The notes under the pieces are model-generated. The model was not told the origin of the DNA. It did no database searches and saw nothing but the letters and a program-made list of their open reading frames with translations. 64,000 bases of DNA from an uncultured Glaciecola sp. (lineage in GTDB: Bacteria; Pseudomonadota; Gammaproteobacteria; Enterobacterales; Alteromonadaceae). How positions within the stretch are numbered: the first letter of the stretch is position 1; each line of letters begins with the position of its first letter. A program made the translations under genes and the position numbers. Shown here piece after piece: positions 11,781 through 24,744 of the stretch. The stretch spans positions 124,001 through 188,000 of the forward strand of contig CAKZLI010000055.1 in the NCBI GenBank assembly GCA_937125395.1, read 5' to 3'.

Positions 11781-12062
11781 TTACGAAAAATCAACGCGAT
11801 CGCGTAATTCTTTACCTGGTTTAAAATGCGGAACATATTTGCCCGTCAAATCTACCAATTCACCCGTTTTAGGATTACGGCCAGTGCGGGGGGCACGATA
11901 ATGTAGCGAAAAGCTACCAAAGCCTCTAATTTCAATACGTTCACCGCGCTGTAATGTCTGCGCCATGTACTCTAATAATTCTTTGACTGCTAATTCAATG
12001 TCACGTGTTTGCACTTCATCATATGAAGTCATGAGTTGTTCGATTAATTCTGATTTGGTCAT
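11781..12062 (-). CDS. ihfB: Integration host factor subunit beta
   Basis: This 93-residue DNA-bending protein has the HU/IHF fold and the DNA-inserting beta arm motif [12 protein letters not shown]. It begins [10 protein letters not shown], as IHF-beta does, and follows rpsA as in E. coli. With IhfA it bends DNA by about 160 degrees and supports site-specific recombination, replication and transcription. Confidence 0.97.
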   Translation of the reverse strand: MTKSELIEQLMTSYDEVQTRDIELAVKELLEYMAQTLQRGERIEIRGFGSFSLHYRAPRTGRNPKTGELVDLTGKYVPHFKPGKELRDRVDFS

Positions 12063-12113
12063 TGTGTGGGTACCTCGTTAATCTTTTTGAAAAAGGTGTC
12101 GACTAAGAGTTAC

Positions 12114-12155
12114 AGAAAAAAAGGTGTAACGCAAGTTAACTTGCAGTTACACCTT
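12114..12155 (-). terminator. Terminator downstream of rpsA
   Basis: A 10-bp perfect stem (AAGGTGTAAC with GTTACACCTT) is followed, on the minus strand, by a run of eight T residues. It lies about 20 bases beyond the rpsA stop codon and before ihfB, so ihfB may depend on read-through or on its own promoter in the spacer. Confidence 0.85.
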
Positions 12156-12175
12156 CATATTCTCAGACTAAGAGA

Positions 12176-13846
12176 TTACTCGCCTTTAGCAGCTTTAAAT
12201 GCTTCTGCCATTGCGTTAGTAGAACCTTGTTCTTCAGGTTGATTCACTTTATCAAGTGCTTCTTTCTCATCAGCTTGATCTTTCGCTTTAACAGAAAGAG
12301 TAACGATGCGGTTCTTACGGTCAACACCAGTGAATTTAGCTTCTACGCTATCACCCACACTGACTTCTTCAGATGCATCTTCAATACGGTCACGAGATAA
12401 GTCGCTTACACGGATATAACCGTCAACTTCTTCAGCTAGGTTTACGGTAACGCCTTTAGCATCAACTGCTGTAACTGTACCTGTAACAATAGCACCTTTC
12501 GTGAATTCTGCTAAGTATTGATTGAACGGGTCTTCTTCAATTTGCTTAACGCCAAGAGAGATACGCTCGCGCTCTGGATCAACTTGTAATACAACAGCGT
12601 GAATTTCATCACCTTTCTTGAAGTCACGAACGGCTTCTTCGCCAGTCTTATTCCAAGAAATATCAGACAAGTGAACTAAACCGTCAATGCCGCCGTCAAG
12701 ACCGATGAAGATACCAAAGTCAGTGATTGACTTAATCTTACCAGATACTTTATCGCCTTTATTGTACGACTTAGCAAACTCTTCCCATGGGTTAGGGATA
12801 CATTGCTTAAGACCTAGAGAAATACGACGACGCTCTTCGTCAATTTCAAGAACCATTACTTCAACCACATCACCTAAGTTAACCACTTTAGATGGGTGGA
12901 TGTTTTTGTTAGTCCAATCCATTTCAGAAACGTGTACAAGACCTTCTACACCGTCTTCAATTTCTACGAAACAACCATAGTCAGTAAGGTTAGTTACTGC
13001 ACCAGATAAACGGCTGTTTTCTGGGAAACGTGCCGCAATTTCTTGCCATGGATCGTTACCCATTTGCTTCATACCTAATGAAACACGAGACTTATCTTTG
13101 TCAAACTTAAGTACTTTAACATTGATTTCGTCACCAACATTTACGATTTCACTTGGGTGCTTAACGCGTTTCCAAGCCATATCAGTAATGTGTAGTAGAC
13201 CATCAACACCACCTAAGTCAACGAACGCACCGTAGTCAGTAAGGTTCTTAACGATACCTTTAACTTCGTGGCCTTCTTCTAAGTTAGCAAGTAGTTCGTC
13301 ACGTTCTGCACTGCTTTCCGCTTCGATAACTGCACGACGTGAAACAACAACGTTGTTACGCTTAGCATCTAACTTGATAACTTTAAATTCAATTTCTTTA
13401 CCTTCAAGATGCGTTGTGTCACGTACTGGACGTACATCAACCAATGAACCAGGTAAGAACGCGCGTACAGTGTTAACTTCAACTGTAAATCCGCCTTTAA
13501 CCTTGCCATTAATAACACCTTTAATGGTTTCTTTTTCTTCGTAAGCTTTTTCAAGTTCAACCCACGCTTCGTGGCGTTTAGCTTTCTCACGAGAAAGGAT
13601 CGTTTCACCGAATCCATCTTCTACAGCATCTAATGCAACATCAACAACATCACCAACGGCAACTTCAAGCTCGCCTTCAGCATTTTTAAATTGTTCTGCT
13701 GGTATAGCACTCTCTGATTTTAGACCTGCGTCAACTAGTACGATATCTTTTTCGATAGATACGATAGTACCGCGAACGATAGCACCAGGACGAGTTTCTA
13801 ACTGTAGTAAGCTTTCTTCAAATAGTAGAGCAAAATTTTCTGACAT
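12176..13846 (-). CDS. rpsA: 30S ribosomal protein S1
   Basis: This 556-residue protein consists of six S1 (OB-fold) domains, recognisable from repeated segments such as [40 protein letters not shown] and [21 protein letters not shown]1 recruits mRNA to the 30S subunit and unfolds structured leaders. Length agrees with E. coli S1 (557). It lies between cmk and ihfB, the conserved order. Confidence 0.98.
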   Translation of the reverse strand: MSENFALLFEESLLQLETRPGAIVRGTIVSIEKDIVLVDAGLKSESAIPAEQFKNAEGELEVAVGDVVDVALDAVEDGFGETILSREKAKRHEAWVELEKAYEEKETIKGVINGKVKGGFTVEVNTVRAFLPGSLVDVRPVRDTTHLEGKEIEFKVIKLDAKRNNVVVSRRAVIEAESSAERDELLANLEEGHEVKGIVKNLTDYGAFVDLGGVDGLLHITDMAWKRVKHPSEIVNVGDEINVKVLKFDKDKSRVSLGMKQMGNDPWQEIAARFPENSRLSGAVTNLTDYGCFVEIEDGVEGLVHVSEMDWTNKNIHPSKVVNLGDVVEVMVLEIDEERRRISLGLKQCIPNPWEEFAKSYNKGDKVSGKIKSITDFGIFIGLDGGIDGLVHLSDISWNKTGEEAVRDFKKGDEIHAVVLQVDPERERISLGVKQIEEDPFNQYLAEFTKGAIVTGTVTAVDAKGVTVNLAEEVDGYIRVSDLSRDRIEDASEEVSVGDSVEAKFTGVDRKNRIVTLSVKAKDQADEKEALDKVNQPEEQGSTNAMAEAFKAAKGE

Positions 13847-13945
13847 ATTAATTATCTAAGTCTTCTAAGTAATATCCACATTCCATCCAAGTTATGCGGG
13901 GTTATTGTTCAAAGTTCGTTAATCCATTAACAAACATGGTTATAA

Positions 13946-14638
13946 CTAAAGTGGCGAAATTGCCGCTTTAATTAAGATTTCTTTAACCTTTTCAAAGACT
14001 TCATCTGCATTGAGTGAAGTCGAATCTAATACATGAGCATCTGAGGCAGGAACTAAAGGAGCGGTTGCTCTGTTGGTATCTCGCTCATCACGTGCTTCAA
14101 TATCGTTCAAAAGGCGCGCAATATTAACATCATGCCCTTTGTCTTTCAACTGTAGATAGCGTCTTTCGGCACGTGCTTGGGCCGAAGCCGTTAAGAAAAT
14201 CTTCACAGGAGCATTAGGAAATACCACAGTACCCATATCGCGACCATCTGCGACTAGACCAGGATCATTGGCAAATGCACGTTGACGACGCAGTAATGCT
14301 TCTCTAACTCGCGTTAACGCCGCCACTTTTGAGGCCAATGCACCAACGATTTCGGTACGTATAACATCGGTCACATCCTCACCTTCAAGGATCACACGTG
14401 TATGTTGTTCATCAGTGACAAAATTAACGTCTAAACTTGACGCTAATGGTACGACTGACTCTTCATCTTCAACATGGATATCATGGTGCTGGCAGGCAAC
14501 AGCCAGTACACGATAAATGGCGCCACTGTCTAAAAAATGCCACTGTAAGTAATTGGCAATACTTGAACTAAGTGTACCTTTACCCGCCCCACTTGGGCCA
14601 TCGACAGTTACTACTGGTATCGTGTTAGTCAAATCCAT
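13946..14638 (-). CDS. cmk: Cytidylate kinase
   Basis: This 230-residue P-loop kinase phosphorylates CMP and dCMP. The P-loop is GPSGAGKGT near the N-terminus and the nucleotide-binding [13 protein letters not shown] segment is present. The size is that of E. coli Cmk. It is immediately upstream of rpsA and downstream of aroA on the minus strand. Confidence 0.97.
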   Translation of the reverse strand: MDLTNTIPVVTVDGPSGAGKGTLSSSIANYLQWHFLDSGAIYRVLAVACQHHDIHVEDEESVVPLASSLDVNFVTDEQHTRVILEGEDVTDVIRTEIVGALASKVAALTRVREALLRRQRAFANDPGLVADGRDMGTVVFPNAPVKIFLTASAQARAERRYLQLKDKGHDVNIARLLNDIEARDERDTNRATAPLVPASDAHVLDSTSLNADEVFEKVKEILIKAAISPL

Positions 14639-14737
14639 TATCCTAAGTAATATTTAAGCGCGATATTATACGCGCTATACTATCAAACATAAAGAGGGTT
14701 TTATGTTTCAACCTGTAACCAATACCTAACGACATTG

Positions 14738-16021
14738 CTACTCGTGGCAAATGCTCGCTAATCGCACAAAATAGTCCGGAAAAGTCTTCGCGGTACATTT
14801 AGGATCATTGATGGTCACTGCTGTGTCAGATAATGCGACTAATGAAAAACACATTGCAACACGGTGATCATCATAAGTATCGACTTGAGCATGGTTTATC
14901 TGAAGCGGTGGCGTAATTTCAATAAAATCATGCCCTTCGACAACCGTAGCACCGACTTTGCGTAATTCGGTTGCCATCGCAAACAAACGATCGGTTTCTT
15001 TTACACGCCAATTATAGATGTTACGGATCGCCGTCGTACCTGTCGCAAATAATGCAGTGGTGGCAATCGTCATGGCCGCATCCGGAATATGATTCATATC
15101 CATATCAACTGCGGTTAATGGTGCGCCAGTGATGGTGATGCTATTTGCTGCATAAGTGACCTTCGCCCCCATCGCTTCCAATACGTCAGCAAAACGAATA
15201 TCACCTTGTACTGATGCACTGCCAACGCCAGTTACCGTAACCGTACCACCTTTAATGGCACCGGCAGCTAAAAAGTACGATGCAGATGACGCATCGCCTT
15301 CTACCATATAGGTTTCAGGGGCTGTGTAAGATTGATTACCTTGTACATAAAACACCTGATATTGGTTATGCGTAACGCTTACACCGAACTTTTGCATGAT
15401 ATCTAAGGTAATATCAATGTACGGAATAGAGACTAATTCGCCTTTAATATGGATTTCAGAATCACTAGTAAATAGCGGTGCAGCCATCAATATCGCGGTT
15501 AAAAATTGCGATGAAACACTGCCGTCCACTTCTATATGGCCACCCGTTAAACGCTGACCACGAATATCTAAAGCCGGATAACCGACTTCATCCAAGTAAC
15601 GTATGTCTGCATTTACATCAGCCAATGCTGCGACCAAATCACCAATAGGACGCTCTTTCATGCGCGGCTCACCCGTCAAAATCGTATTGATGGGTGATGT
15701 CGCTAACACACCACATAATGGGCGCATTGCTGTGCCTGCATTGCCTAAAAATAATGGCTCAGGTGGCTGTGTAGTAAACACATCCCCTAGTCCTTCAACC
15801 ACACACACTGTGTTGTTGTCCGATAAAGTGTAATTTACACCCAATGCACTTAACGCATTGAGCATGTGCCGGATATCATCACTATCCAATAAGTTGGTCA
15901 CTCGCGTGGTGCCTTTGGCTAACGCCGCAAGTAATAACGCCCTATTTGAAAGTGACTTTGAGCCAGGTACGTTAACCGTGCCTGATACGCTTGCAATGGG
16001 GTCGAGGGTAAGTTGTTCCAT
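14738..16021 (-). CDS. aroA: 3-phosphoshikimate 1-carboxyvinyltransferase (EPSP synthase)
   Basis: This 427-residue enzyme joins shikimate 3-phosphate and phosphoenolpyruvate in the chorismate pathway. Both family signatures are visible: the N-terminal [17 protein letters not shown] and [13 protein letters not shown], and the C-terminal [19 protein letters not shown]. It is a class I, E. coli-like form. It follows serC by five bases; aroA and serC are commonly one operon. Confidence 0.97.
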   Translation of the reverse strand: MEQLTLDPIASVSGTVNVPGSKSLSNRALLLAALAKGTTRVTNLLDSDDIRHMLNALSALGVNYTLSDNNTVCVVEGLGDVFTTQPPEPLFLGNAGTAMRPLCGVLATSPINTILTGEPRMKERPIGDLVAALADVNADIRYLDEVGYPALDIRGQRLTGGHIEVDGSVSSQFLTAILMAAPLFTSDSEIHIKGELVSIPYIDITLDIMQKFGVSVTHNQYQVFYVQGNQSYTAPETYMVEGDASSASYFLAAGAIKGGTVTVTGVGSASVQGDIRFADVLEAMGAKVTYAANSITITGAPLTAVDMDMNHIPDAAMTIATTALFATGTTAIRNIYNWRVKETDRLFAMATELRKVGATVVEGHDFIEITPPLQINHAQVDTYDDHRVAMCFSLVALSDTAVTINDPKCTAKTFPDYFVRLASICHE

Positions 16022-16026
16022 CCTGC

Positions 16027-17124
16027 TTATCCTTTGGTGCGTGCAAATTCATGCATAAATTCAGTTAACGTCTGCACACCTTCAATCGGCATTGCATTGT
16101 ATATACTTGCGCGCATACCACCGACTGAACGATGACCTTTTAACGCATCTAGACCATTGGCTTCAGCTAAGGTTAAAAATGCTTTATCTAAGGCTGGGTC
16201 GGCTAACGTAAAGGGTACGTTCATGATCGAACGATGTGCTAAGGCGACGTTGTTGTGATAAAAATCATTGCCATCAATCGCCTGGTACAACAACGCAGCT
16301 TTTGCATCATTGTGTCGTGATATGGCATCTAACCCCCCTTGCGCTTTAAGCCACTTAAAGACCAATCCTGATAAATACCATGAATACGTGGGTGGTGTGT
16401 TGTACATGCTGTCGTTATTTGCCGCGAGTGTGTAATTTAAAAAGCTTGGTGTGACCGACTGAGCTTTATCTAATAAATCTTCACGCACGATCACTACAGC
16501 TAAACCCGATGGACCAATATTTTTTTGGGCACTGGCATAAATCACGCCATAATCATTTACGTTTAACGGTCCAGACAAAATGGTTGATGACATATCAGCC
16601 ACAACAGGAATATTATCCAGTTTAGGTGGCTCAAATATAGCAAGACCATCTACGGTCTCATTCGGACAATAATGTAAATACGCCGCTTGTTGGCGTTGCT
16701 CGTCGGTCAATGACCAATGTGATTGCTCTGGTACATAACGCTGACCAGCCGCATTGATAGTATCTTGGGTAACCACATGCGTTTGAGTGTATTTTGCCGC
16801 TTCACTCACCGCACCTTTTGACCAAGTTCCTGATTGCACATGCAAGGATAAATCGGTAGGTTGTGCGATATTAAGAGGAACGCTCGCAAATTGACCGCGC
16901 CCCCCACCTTGCAAAAATAACACTTTATAATTAGCAGGAACGGCCAACAAATCACGTAAATCTTGTTCAGCTTGAGCTGCAACGTCAAGAAATGGCTTGC
17001 TTCGGTGGCTGATTTCCATCACCGAAGAGCCTAGATTTTGCCAATTGATAAACTCTGCTTGTGCTTGTTGCATGACTTCAGCGGGTAACATGGCCGGACC
17101 GGCACTAAAATTAAAATGTTGCAC
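16027..17124 (-). CDS. serC: Phosphoserine aminotransferase
   Basis: This roughly 365-residue PLP enzyme converts 3-phosphohydroxypyruvate to phosphoserine and also acts in pyridoxal phosphate synthesis. The PLP lysine lies in AQKNIGPSG, and [10 protein letters not shown] and [13 protein letters not shown] are family motifs. The frame opens at 17151, but the family starts at [13 protein letters not shown], so I use GTG 17124, which has an AGGA about six bases upstream. It lies between gyrA and aroA. Confidence 0.95.
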   Translation of the reverse strand: MQHFNFSAGPAMLPAEVMQQAQAEFINWQNLGSSVMEISHRSKPFLDVAAQAEQDLRDLLAVPANYKVLFLQGGGRGQFASVPLNIAQPTDLSLHVQSGTWSKGAVSEAAKYTQTHVVTQDTINAAGQRYVPEQSHWSLTDEQRQQAAYLHYCPNETVDGLAIFEPPKLDNIPVVADMSSTILSGPLNVNDYGVIYASAQKNIGPSGLAVVIVREDLLDKAQSVTPSFLNYTLAANNDSMYNTPPTYSWYLSGLVFKWLKAQGGLDAISRHNDAKAALLYQAIDGNDFYHNNVALAHRSIMNVPFTLADPALDKAFLTLAEANGLDALKGHRSVGGMRASIYNAMPIEGVQTLTEFMHEFARTKG

Positions 17125-17149
17125 GATTATTCCTACGTTTAATACCATC

Positions 17150-17194
17150 AATTAAAAATAAAAAAGCGATGCAGGCTTATACCTCACATCGCTT
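17150..17194 (-). terminator. Terminator downstream of gyrA
   Basis: AAGCGATG pairs with CATCGCTT around a 15-base loop. The minus strand continues into a T-rich tract. It sits between the gyrA stop codon and the serC start and should end the gyrA message. Confidence 0.85.
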
Positions 17195-17220
17195 CACTGA
17201 CTGACTCTGATTAACCTTGA

Positions 17221-19884
17221 TTATTCGTTGTCATCACTGCCTTCACTGGGTTGAGCATCTGTCGCTGATGTATCAGGAGCAACGGCAGCATTGCTTGCTG
17301 CTTCTGCACCTTCTTCAACAGTGACTACTTCGCCATTTTCATCAAGAACGACGAGTTCTTCGATTTCATCGATACGCTGTAAACCGACAACATGCTCATC
17401 AGCACCTGTGCGGATCAAGGTCACACCTTGTGTGTTACGACCGACAGTTGATACTTCAGCAGCACGTGTGCGAACCAATGTACCTTGGTCACTAATCAAC
17501 ATGATTTCATCTTCTTCGTTCACCTGTACTGCACCAACCACTTTACCATTTCGCTCTGAAACTTTGATTGATACTACACCTTTGGTGGCACGAGATTTAG
17601 CTGGATATTCGGCGATATCTGTACGCTTACCATAACCGTTTTCGGTGGCAGTTAATACTGCACCTTCACCACGCGGTACAATTAATGAGACAACACGTTG
17701 CTCATCTTCTAGACGAATACCACGAACACCTGTTGCGGTTCGACCCATTGGGCGTACTTGTTCTTCGTGGAAACGAACTACTTTCCCAGCGTCAGAGAAC
17801 AACATAATTTCGCTATCACCATCTGTTAAATCTACTCCGATAAGTTCATTACCGTCATTTAAGTTAACTGCAATAATACCGTTGGCACGTGGACGAGAAT
17901 ACTGTGTTAGTTCAGTTTTCTTCACTGTACCGTTCGTCGTTGCCATAAAGACATATTTACCTTCAACAAACTCTTGGATCGGTAAAATCGCAGTAATACG
18001 TTCACCCTCTTCAAGCGGTAATATATTCAAAATTGGACGACCTCGAGCATTACGACTCGCTAATGGTAATTGATATACTTTTAACCAGTACAAACGACCA
18101 CGGGTAGAGAAACACAAAATATGATCATGCGTATTAGCAACAAGTAGCTTCTCGATAAAGTCTTCGTTCTTCATCTTCGTCGCTGACTTACCTTTACCGC
18201 CTCGGCGTTGGGCTTCGTAGTCAGATAGCTTTTGATATTTTACATAGCCTTCACGCGATAATGTCACCACAACATCTTCACGTTCAATCAAATCTTCGAT
18301 ATCAATGTCATGCGACGCTGCTGTAATTTCAGTACGGCGCTCGTCACCAAATTCATCACGCACCGCTTCAAGCTCTTCACGGATCACTTCCATTAAGCGC
18401 ACTGAGCTGCCTAATATTTTTAATAACTCAGCAATAACATCAAGCAGGTCTTTGTATTCTGCTAGGATTTTATCGTGCTCAAGACCGGTTAATTTGTGTA
18501 AACGCAAATCAAGGATAGCTTGTGCTTGTTGTTCGGTTAGATAATATAGCCCATCACGGATACCATATTCTGGCTCTAACCAATCGGGTCGCGCAGCATC
18601 ATCACCAGCACGTTCTAGCATTTGCGCAACATCGCCTAATGCCCAACCTGATGCTGTTAACTTCAATTTTGCTTCAGCTGGGCTATTTGATGCTTTGATT
18701 AACTCGATGACAACATCAATGTTAGCCAATGCAATCGCTAGACCTTCTAACAAATGCGCACGGTCACGGGCTTTTTTAAGCTCATAAACAGTCCGACGGG
18801 TAACGACTTCACGGCGATGCAGAATAAAGCACTCGAGCGTGTCTTTTAGGTTGAATACTTTAGGTTGGTTGTTATCCAACGCGACCATATTAATACCAAA
18901 CACGGTTTGTAACTGTGTTTGTGTATATAAATGATTAAGTAACACCTCAGCAGATTCGTTACGTTTAACTTCTACAACAATGCGCATACCGTCTTTGTCA
19001 GACTCATCACGCAGGGCTGAAATCCCTTCAATACGTTTTTCTTTTACTAAATCTGCGATTTTTTCAATCAAGCGAGCTTTATTTACTTGATACGGGATCT
19101 CATTAATAATGATAGTCTCTTTACCATTATCTTCTGTTTCGATTTCGGCACGAGCGCGCATGTAAATTTTGCCACGCCCCGTCCGGTATGCTTCTTCGAT
19201 ACCCTTGCGGCCACTGATCATCGCTGCAGTTGGAAAATCTGGTCCTGGGATATGCTCAATTAGCTCTTCAATCGTACAATCCGGATTCTCGATTAACGCA
19301 ATACAACCATTCACTACTTCAGTAAGATTGTGTGGGGGAATATTCGTGGCCATGCCGACTGCGATACCAGATGAACCATTTACTAACAGATTAGGTACAC
19401 GGGTTGGCATGACTTCTGGGATGTGCTCTGTACCGTCGTAGTTAGGTACAAAATTGACCGTTTCTTTGTCTAAATCAGCCAACAGCTCATGTGCGATCTT
19501 AGACATACGCACTTCGGTGTAACGCATTGCAGCAGCAGAGTCGCCATCAACAGAACCAAAGTTACCTTGTCCATCAACTAGCATGTAACGAAGTGAAAAT
19601 GGCTGTGCCATACGAACAATTGTATCATATACAGCAATATCACCATGTGGATGATACTTACCGATAACATCACCTACCACACGAGCAGATTTTTTGTATG
19701 GCTTGTTAAAGTCATTTTTTAATTCATTCATCGCGAACAATACGCGGCGGTGTACTGGCTTGAGTCCGTCACGGACATCTGGCAATGCACGGCCAACGAT
19801 AACGCTCATGGCGTAATCAAGATATGAATTTTTAAGTTCTTCTTCGATATTAATCGGTGAAATTTCTTTGGCGCGATCAGTCAT
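17221..19884 (-). CDS. gyrA: DNA gyrase subunit A, Ile at position 83
   Basis: This 887-residue subunit carries the breakage-reunion domain, with the DNA-cleaving tyrosine in the [11 protein letters not shown] region, and a C-terminal beta-pinwheel with the GyrA-box QRRGGKGKS. It supercoils DNA with GyrB. In the quinolone-resistance-determining region the sequence reads [11 protein letters not shown]. Counting from the start, the Ile is residue 83, where E. coli has Ser, while Asp87 is kept. The acidic C-terminal tail is typical. It is divergent from ubiG as in E. coli. Confidence 0.97.
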   Translation of the reverse strand: MTDRAKEISPINIEEELKNSYLDYAMSVIVGRALPDVRDGLKPVHRRVLFAMNELKNDFNKPYKKSARVVGDVIGKYHPHGDIAVYDTIVRMAQPFSLRYMLVDGQGNFGSVDGDSAAAMRYTEVRMSKIAHELLADLDKETVNFVPNYDGTEHIPEVMPTRVPNLLVNGSSGIAVGMATNIPPHNLTEVVNGCIALIENPDCTIEELIEHIPGPDFPTAAMISGRKGIEEAYRTGRGKIYMRARAEIETEDNGKETIIINEIPYQVNKARLIEKIADLVKEKRIEGISALRDESDKDGMRIVVEVKRNESAEVLLNHLYTQTQLQTVFGINMVALDNNQPKVFNLKDTLECFILHRREVVTRRTVYELKKARDRAHLLEGLAIALANIDVVIELIKASNSPAEAKLKLTASGWALGDVAQMLERAGDDAARPDWLEPEYGIRDGLYYLTEQQAQAILDLRLHKLTGLEHDKILAEYKDLLDVIAELLKILGSSVRLMEVIREELEAVRDEFGDERRTEITAASHDIDIEDLIEREDVVVTLSREGYVKYQKLSDYEAQRRGGKGKSATKMKNEDFIEKLLVANTHDHILCFSTRGRLYWLKVYQLPLASRNARGRPILNILPLEEGERITAILPIQEFVEGKYVFMATTNGTVKKTELTQYSRPRANGIIAVNLNDGNELIGVDLTDGDSEIMLFSDAGKVVRFHEEQVRPMGRTATGVRGIRLEDEQRVVSLIVPRGEGAVLTATENGYGKRTDIAEYPAKSRATKGVVSIKVSERNGKVVGAVQVNEEDEIMLISDQGTLVRTRAAEVSTVGRNTQGVTLIRTGADEHVVGLQRIDEIEELVVLDENGEVVTVEEGAEAASNAAVAPDTSATDAQPSEGSDDNE

Positions 19885-20106
19885 AAACTGCCTAGTCCCC
19901 TACTTATTTGTCAAGAAAACGTCTTAGAATGGCGTTGACTTTCTTTTATGGGTTAATAACATCTTGTAATCATACCACTTTCATCCTGCAAGATACAATA
20001 AAAGGATATCGGGTTATTTACTCTTTTAATGTCCTTTTACCTTTAATCGCTTAATGGCATAATTGAGTTGTTTTATTACCCCCCATTCCATACAGGATAA
20101 GATACG

Positions 20107-20838
20107 ATGAATGTTGATCACCAAGAAATTGAAAAATTCAGTGCCATAGCCTCACGTTGGTGGGATCTGGAGGGTGAATTTAAACCACTTCATCAAATTA
20201 ATCCGCTACGTGTGGATTATCTGATCCAGCAAATCACGCAGCAAGCACGTCCTAGTCAAGGATATCCGAATGATATTTTAGCCGGCAAACGCATTGTAGA
20301 TATTGGCTGTGGTGGTGGGATCTTGGCTGAAGCATTAGTCGAGCATGGGGCAAGTGTTACCGGTATTGATTTAGCGCAAGAATCGCTTACTGTCGCTCGT
20401 TTGCATGGACTCGAACAAGGTGTTGATGTTGCATATCATTGTATCAGTGCTGAAGATTTTGCTGTGCAACACCCTGGCGAGTTTGATGTTGTGACCTGTT
20501 TGGAGATGTTGGAACATGTGCCTGATCCAAGTTCGATTATCCAAGCCGCGGCAGCGTTAGCCAAACCCGATGCGCCTGTATTTTTCTCTACTTTAAATCG
20601 CAATCCAAAATCCTACATGATGGCAATTGTCGGTGCCGAATATGTCATGAACCTTGTGCCCAAAGGCACTCATGATTACGACAAATTTATCAAACCGAGT
20701 GAATTGATGCGGATGATTGATGAAACGGATCTGCGGATTAATAGTACAATGGGACTGCACTTCAATCCGCTTAATCGTGAGTACTATTTATCCAATCGAA
20801 ACATTGATGTGAACTATTTGGTTTTTTGTCAAAAATAA
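20107..20838 (+). CDS. ubiG: Ubiquinone biosynthesis O-methyltransferase UbiG
   Basis: This 243-residue SAM-dependent methyltransferase performs both O-methylations of ubiquinone synthesis. The SAM-binding motif I is VDIGCGGGILAEAL, and the N-terminal EIEKFSAIASRWWDLEGEFKPL is diagnostic of UbiG. It is transcribed divergently from gyrA across a 222-base spacer, as in E. coli. No strong terminator is seen after it. Confidence 0.96.
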   Translation: MNVDHQEIEKFSAIASRWWDLEGEFKPLHQINPLRVDYLIQQITQQARPSQGYPNDILAGKRIVDIGCGGGILAEALVEHGASVTGIDLAQESLTVARLHGLEQGVDVAYHCISAEDFAVQHPGEFDVVTCLEMLEHVPDPSSIIQAAAALAKPDAPVFFSTLNRNPKSYMMAIVGAEYVMNLVPKGTHDYDKFIKPSELMRMIDETDLRINSTMGLHFNPLNREYYLSNRNIDVNYLVFCQK

Positions 20839-21081
20839 TGTGATTCATTAGTGTTTTTTTATTGACTTTTAAGCAAGCTGATTTGAACTAGCGCCATATA
20901 TCGGCTCTAGTATTTGCAATTATTTGTTTATAACATCTTGGAATATCGCCATTACAAAATTTCATAAAAAATACTAAACGCCAGAATCTCCCTGCCGATA
21001 AACACAGATCTGTCGTATGCCTTGTTTTTACTGGCTTGACTAAAATAACACTATTAACCTGTTCGTTTTTTAATCATAAAA

Positions 21082-21130
21082 ACACATCATCTAGTGGTTG
21101 CAATAGACCTCAAACCACATTATCTTGTGT
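21082..21130. promoter_or_regulatory. Two tandem NrdR boxes upstream of nrdA
   Basis: ACACATCATCTAGTGG (21082-21097) and CCACATTATCTTGTGT (21115-21130) both fit the NrdR box pattern ACAC-N8-GTGT with few mismatches. They start 33 bases apart, about three helical turns, the usual spacing for paired boxes. NrdR represses ribonucleotide reductase operons when dATP is high. The whole 374-base spacer 20839-21212 holds no credible gene and should contain the nrdA promoter between these boxes and the start. Confidence 0.7.
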
Positions 21131-21212
21131 CTTACTTCTTGTCAGCAAGTTGTTAGTTACCCAGTTCTCTCAGTTAACTATTTGCATATAATTATTAAAA
21201 ACGGCATTTATT

Positions 21213-23537
21213 ATGAATAAACAATTATTAGTTTCAAAACGCGATGGCACAAAAGAACCCATTGATTTAGACAAGATCCATAAAGTCATTACCTGGGCAG
21301 CGAAAGATCTAAACAATGTCTCTGTGTCACAAGTTGAGATCAAAGCGCACATCCAATTTTTTGATGGTATCAGCACAGAAATTATTCATGAAACGCTAAT
21401 CAAATCCGCTGCCGATTTAATCTCTACCGATTCACCTGACTATCAGTACTTAGCTGCACGATTAGCCATCTTTCATCTACGTAAAAAAGCGTACGGACAG
21501 TTTGAGCCACCAGCATTGTTTGATCACGTTAAATCCATGGTTGAGCGCGGTAAATACGATGAACATTTATTAGCGGATTACACCGCTGCTGAATTTGTAG
21601 AAATGGACAGCTATTTGGATCATTGGCGCGACATGAACTTCTCTTATGCCGCCGTAAAGCAGTTAGAAGGTAAGTACCTAGTTCAAAACCGTGTTAGTGG
21701 TGACATATATGAAAGTGCCCAGTTCTTATATATTTTAGTGGCAGCTTGTTTATTCGCTAATTATCCAAAAGAAACGCGTCTTGATTATATCAAGCGTTTT
21801 TATGATGCCACCTCATTATTCAAAATTTCCTTACCTACACCAATTATGGCTGGTGTAAGAACCCCTACTCGTCAATTTAGCTCGTGTGTATTAATCGAAG
21901 CAGGCGATAGTTTAGATTCCATTAATGCAACGTCTTCGGCGATTGTAAAATACGTATCACAACGTGCAGGTATTGGCGTCAATGCCGGTCGCATCCGTGC
22001 ATTAGGCAGTGAGATCCGTGGTGGTGAAGCATTCCACACCGGTTGTATTCCTTTTTATAAGCACTTTCAAACGGCAGTTAAAAGCTGTTCACAAGGTGGT
22101 GTTCGTGGTGGTGCGGCAACCTTGTTCTATCCATTATGGCATTTAGAAGTTGAATCGCTGTTAGTATTAAAGAACAACCGTGGTGTTGAAGAAAACCGCG
22201 TCCGTCATTTAGATTATGGTGTGCAGTTTAATAAACTGATGTACACCCGTTTGATCAAAAACCAAAGCATTACCTTATTTAGCCCATCTGATGTCCCAGG
22301 TATGTACGATGCGTTCTTTGCTGATCAAGACAAGTTTGAAGAGTTGTATGTTAAGTACGAAAATGACCCAAGCATTCGTAAAAAATCCATCAAAGCGATG
22401 GAGCTGTTTAGCTTGTTCATGCAAGAACGAGCCAGTACTGGTCGTATTTATTTACAAAATGTCGATCACTGTAATACGCACAGCCCATTTGACCCTCAAG
22501 TTGCGCCGGTACGCCAATCCAACTTATGTTTAGAGATTGCCCTACCAACCAAGCCTTTACAGCACATTAACGATCCAGAAGGCGAAATTGCACTATGTAC
22601 GTTATCTGCATTTAACCTTGGTGCGATTAAGTCACTGGATGAGTTAGAAGAGCTCGCTGAGCTGGCCGTGCGCGCATTAGATAGTTTATTAGATTATCAA
22701 GACTACCCGGTTCCTGCTGCATACAATGCATCAATGGGTCGTCGTACGTTGGGTATAGGTGTGATTAACTTTGCGTACTATTTAGCTAAAAATGACGTGA
22801 AATACTCAGATCACAGTGCTAATAACTTGATCCACCGTACTTTTGAAGCGATTCAGTTTTATCTAATGAAAGCCTCTAACGAGCTGGCTAAAGAACAAGG
22901 TGCATGTGCTAAGTTCAATGAAACCACTTATTCCAAAGGCATCATGCCAATCGACACGTACAAAAAAGACATCGATGCAATCTGTGATGAACCCCTTCAT
23001 CTAGACTGGGATGGCTTGCGTGAGAGTATCGTGAAGCATGGCCTACGTAACTCAACGCTATCTGCATTAATGCCTTCTGAGACTTCTTCACAGATATCTA
23101 ATGCCACCAATGGTATCGAGCCACCACGTGGACATATCAGCATTAAATCAAGTAAAGACGGCGTGTTAAAGCAAGTTGTGCCTGATTATGAAAATTTAAA
23201 AGATAAGTACGAGTTGTTATGGGATATCCCTTCGAATGACGGTTACTTGCAACTGTGTGCAATCATGCAAAAATTTGTCGACCAAACTATCTCAGCAAAT
23301 ACCAGCTATAACCCAAGTAAATACGAAGGCAACAAAGTTCCGATGAAATTATTGATCAAAGACTTGTTAACTACGTACAAGCTAGGTATCAAAACATTGT
23401 ATTACCACAACACCAGAGATGGTGCTGGTGAAGCAAGTGATTTAGATGCAGCAACGATTGCCAAACAAAATACTCAAGCCCAAGTGGTAATTGAGGCAGA
23501 AGATGATGACTGTGCTGGCGGCGCGTGTAAGATTTAA
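21213..23537 (+). CDS. nrdA: Class Ia ribonucleoside-diphosphate reductase, alpha subunit
   Basis: This 774-residue catalytic subunit reduces ribonucleoside diphosphates. An N-terminal ATP-cone ([20 protein letters not shown]) gives dATP/ATP overall control. Active-site cysteines are visible in [18 protein letters not shown] and [11 protein letters not shown], and the C-terminal redox pair in [11 protein letters not shown]. It closely resembles E. coli NrdA in length and motifs. It leads the operon nrdA-nrdB-yfaE and has two candidate NrdR boxes upstream. Confidence 0.97.
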   Translation: MNKQLLVSKRDGTKEPIDLDKIHKVITWAAKDLNNVSVSQVEIKAHIQFFDGISTEIIHETLIKSAADLISTDSPDYQYLAARLAIFHLRKKAYGQFEPPALFDHVKSMVERGKYDEHLLADYTAAEFVEMDSYLDHWRDMNFSYAAVKQLEGKYLVQNRVSGDIYESAQFLYILVAACLFANYPKETRLDYIKRFYDATSLFKISLPTPIMAGVRTPTRQFSSCVLIEAGDSLDSINATSSAIVKYVSQRAGIGVNAGRIRALGSEIRGGEAFHTGCIPFYKHFQTAVKSCSQGGVRGGAATLFYPLWHLEVESLLVLKNNRGVEENRVRHLDYGVQFNKLMYTRLIKNQSITLFSPSDVPGMYDAFFADQDKFEELYVKYENDPSIRKKSIKAMELFSLFMQERASTGRIYLQNVDHCNTHSPFDPQVAPVRQSNLCLEIALPTKPLQHINDPEGEIALCTLSAFNLGAIKSLDELEELAELAVRALDSLLDYQDYPVPAAYNASMGRRTLGIGVINFAYYLAKNDVKYSDHSANNLIHRTFEAIQFYLMKASNELAKEQGACAKFNETTYSKGIMPIDTYKKDIDAICDEPLHLDWDGLRESIVKHGLRNSTLSALMPSETSSQISNATNGIEPPRGHISIKSSKDGVLKQVVPDYENLKDKYELLWDIPSNDGYLQLCAIMQKFVDQTISANTSYNPSKYEGNKVPMKLLIKDLLTTYKLGIKTLYYHNTRDGAGEASDLDAATIAKQNTQAQVVIEAEDDDCAGGACKI

Positions 23538-23584
23538 CACGCACGCATGCTTCACCGACAACAATTTATAAGAAGTATTATGAC

Positions 23585-24715
23585 ATGAGATATACCACCT
23601 TTAATCAAAAGAATACGGATGTTATGGCCGAGCCTATGTTTTTCGGTAATCCGGTAAATGTTGCTCGCTATGACCAACAAAAGCATTCGATTTTTGAAAA
23701 GCTAATTGAAAAACAAATCAGTTTTTTTTGGCGTCCAGAAGAAGTAGACGTTAGTAAAGACCGTTCAGATTTTCAAGGGTTGAGTGATGCTGAGAAACAT
23801 ATCTTCATCTCAAATTTAAAGTACCAAACCTTGTTAGATTCAATCCAAGGGCGTAGTCCAAACATTGCGTTCTTACCGATTGTCTCTTTACCTGAGCTTG
23901 AAACTTGGATTGAGACTTGGTCTTTTTATGAAACTATTCACTCTCGCTCATACACGCACATTTTGCGTAACTTATTCACTGACCCAAGTGAAATCTTTGC
24001 AGATATTGTAGAAAATGAAGAAATAAAGCGCCGTGCTGCTGACATCTCAAAATACTATGACGATTTAATATTTGCGACACAGTTATGGCACACTCAAGGT
24101 GAAGGCACGCACATTGTTGATGGTCAACCCTATGTTATTTCGTTGCGCGAGTTGAAGAAAAAAATGTACTTGTGCATGAACTCAGTGAATGCCTTAGAAG
24201 CCATTCGTTTTTACGTGTCATTTGCTTGTACATTTGCATTTGCAGAGCGTGAGTTGATGGAAGGTAATTCTAAAATTATCCGTCTAATCGCCCGTGATGA
24301 AAACTTACATTTGTCCTCGACCCAGCATATTTTAAATTTGTGGGCGAGAGGTAAAGACGATCCAGAAATGGCTGAGATTGCCAAAGAGTGTGAAGAAGAA
24401 GCGCGTGAGATTTTCTTAAATGCGGTACAGCAAGAAAAGGAATGGGCTGCATTCTTATTCAACAACGGTTCAATGATTGGCTTAAACGAAGAGATCTTAT
24501 GCCAGTACGTTGAGTATATTGCCAACCAACGTATGTCTGCAATTGGTCTTGGCCAACCGTTTGATATTTCGAGTAACCCACTGCCATGGATGAACAATTA
24601 CCTGAGTTCTGACAATGTGCAAGTGGCACCACAAGAATCTGAGATCAGCTCATACTTAGTCGGTCAAATTGATTCAGAAGTATCTGAGGATGAATTTGAT
24701 GCGTTTGAACTCTAA
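23585..24715 (+). CDS. nrdB: Class Ia ribonucleoside-diphosphate reductase, beta subunit
   Basis: This 376-residue subunit carries the diferric-tyrosyl radical cofactor. Diiron ligands can be seen in [16 protein letters not shown], which includes the radical tyrosine, and in [11 protein letters not shown]. The C-terminal acidic tail ([13 protein letters not shown]) binds NrdA. It begins 48 bases after nrdA. An earlier ATG at 23580 runs into a stop within three codons, so ATG 23585 is used. Confidence 0.97.
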   Translation: MRYTTFNQKNTDVMAEPMFFGNPVNVARYDQQKHSIFEKLIEKQISFFWRPEEVDVSKDRSDFQGLSDAEKHIFISNLKYQTLLDSIQGRSPNIAFLPIVSLPELETWIETWSFYETIHSRSYTHILRNLFTDPSEIFADIVENEEIKRRAADISKYYDDLIFATQLWHTQGEGTHIVDGQPYVISLRELKKKMYLCMNSVNALEAIRFYVSFACTFAFAERELMEGNSKIIRLIARDENLHLSSTQHILNLWARGKDDPEMAEIAKECEEEAREIFLNAVQQEKEWAAFLFNNGSMIGLNEEILCQYVEYIANQRMSAIGLGQPFDISSNPLPWMNNYLSSDNVQVAPQESEISSYLVGQIDSEVSEDEFDAFEL

Positions 24716-24744
24716 TTATTCTTTGTTTACATTAAGATAGTTAC

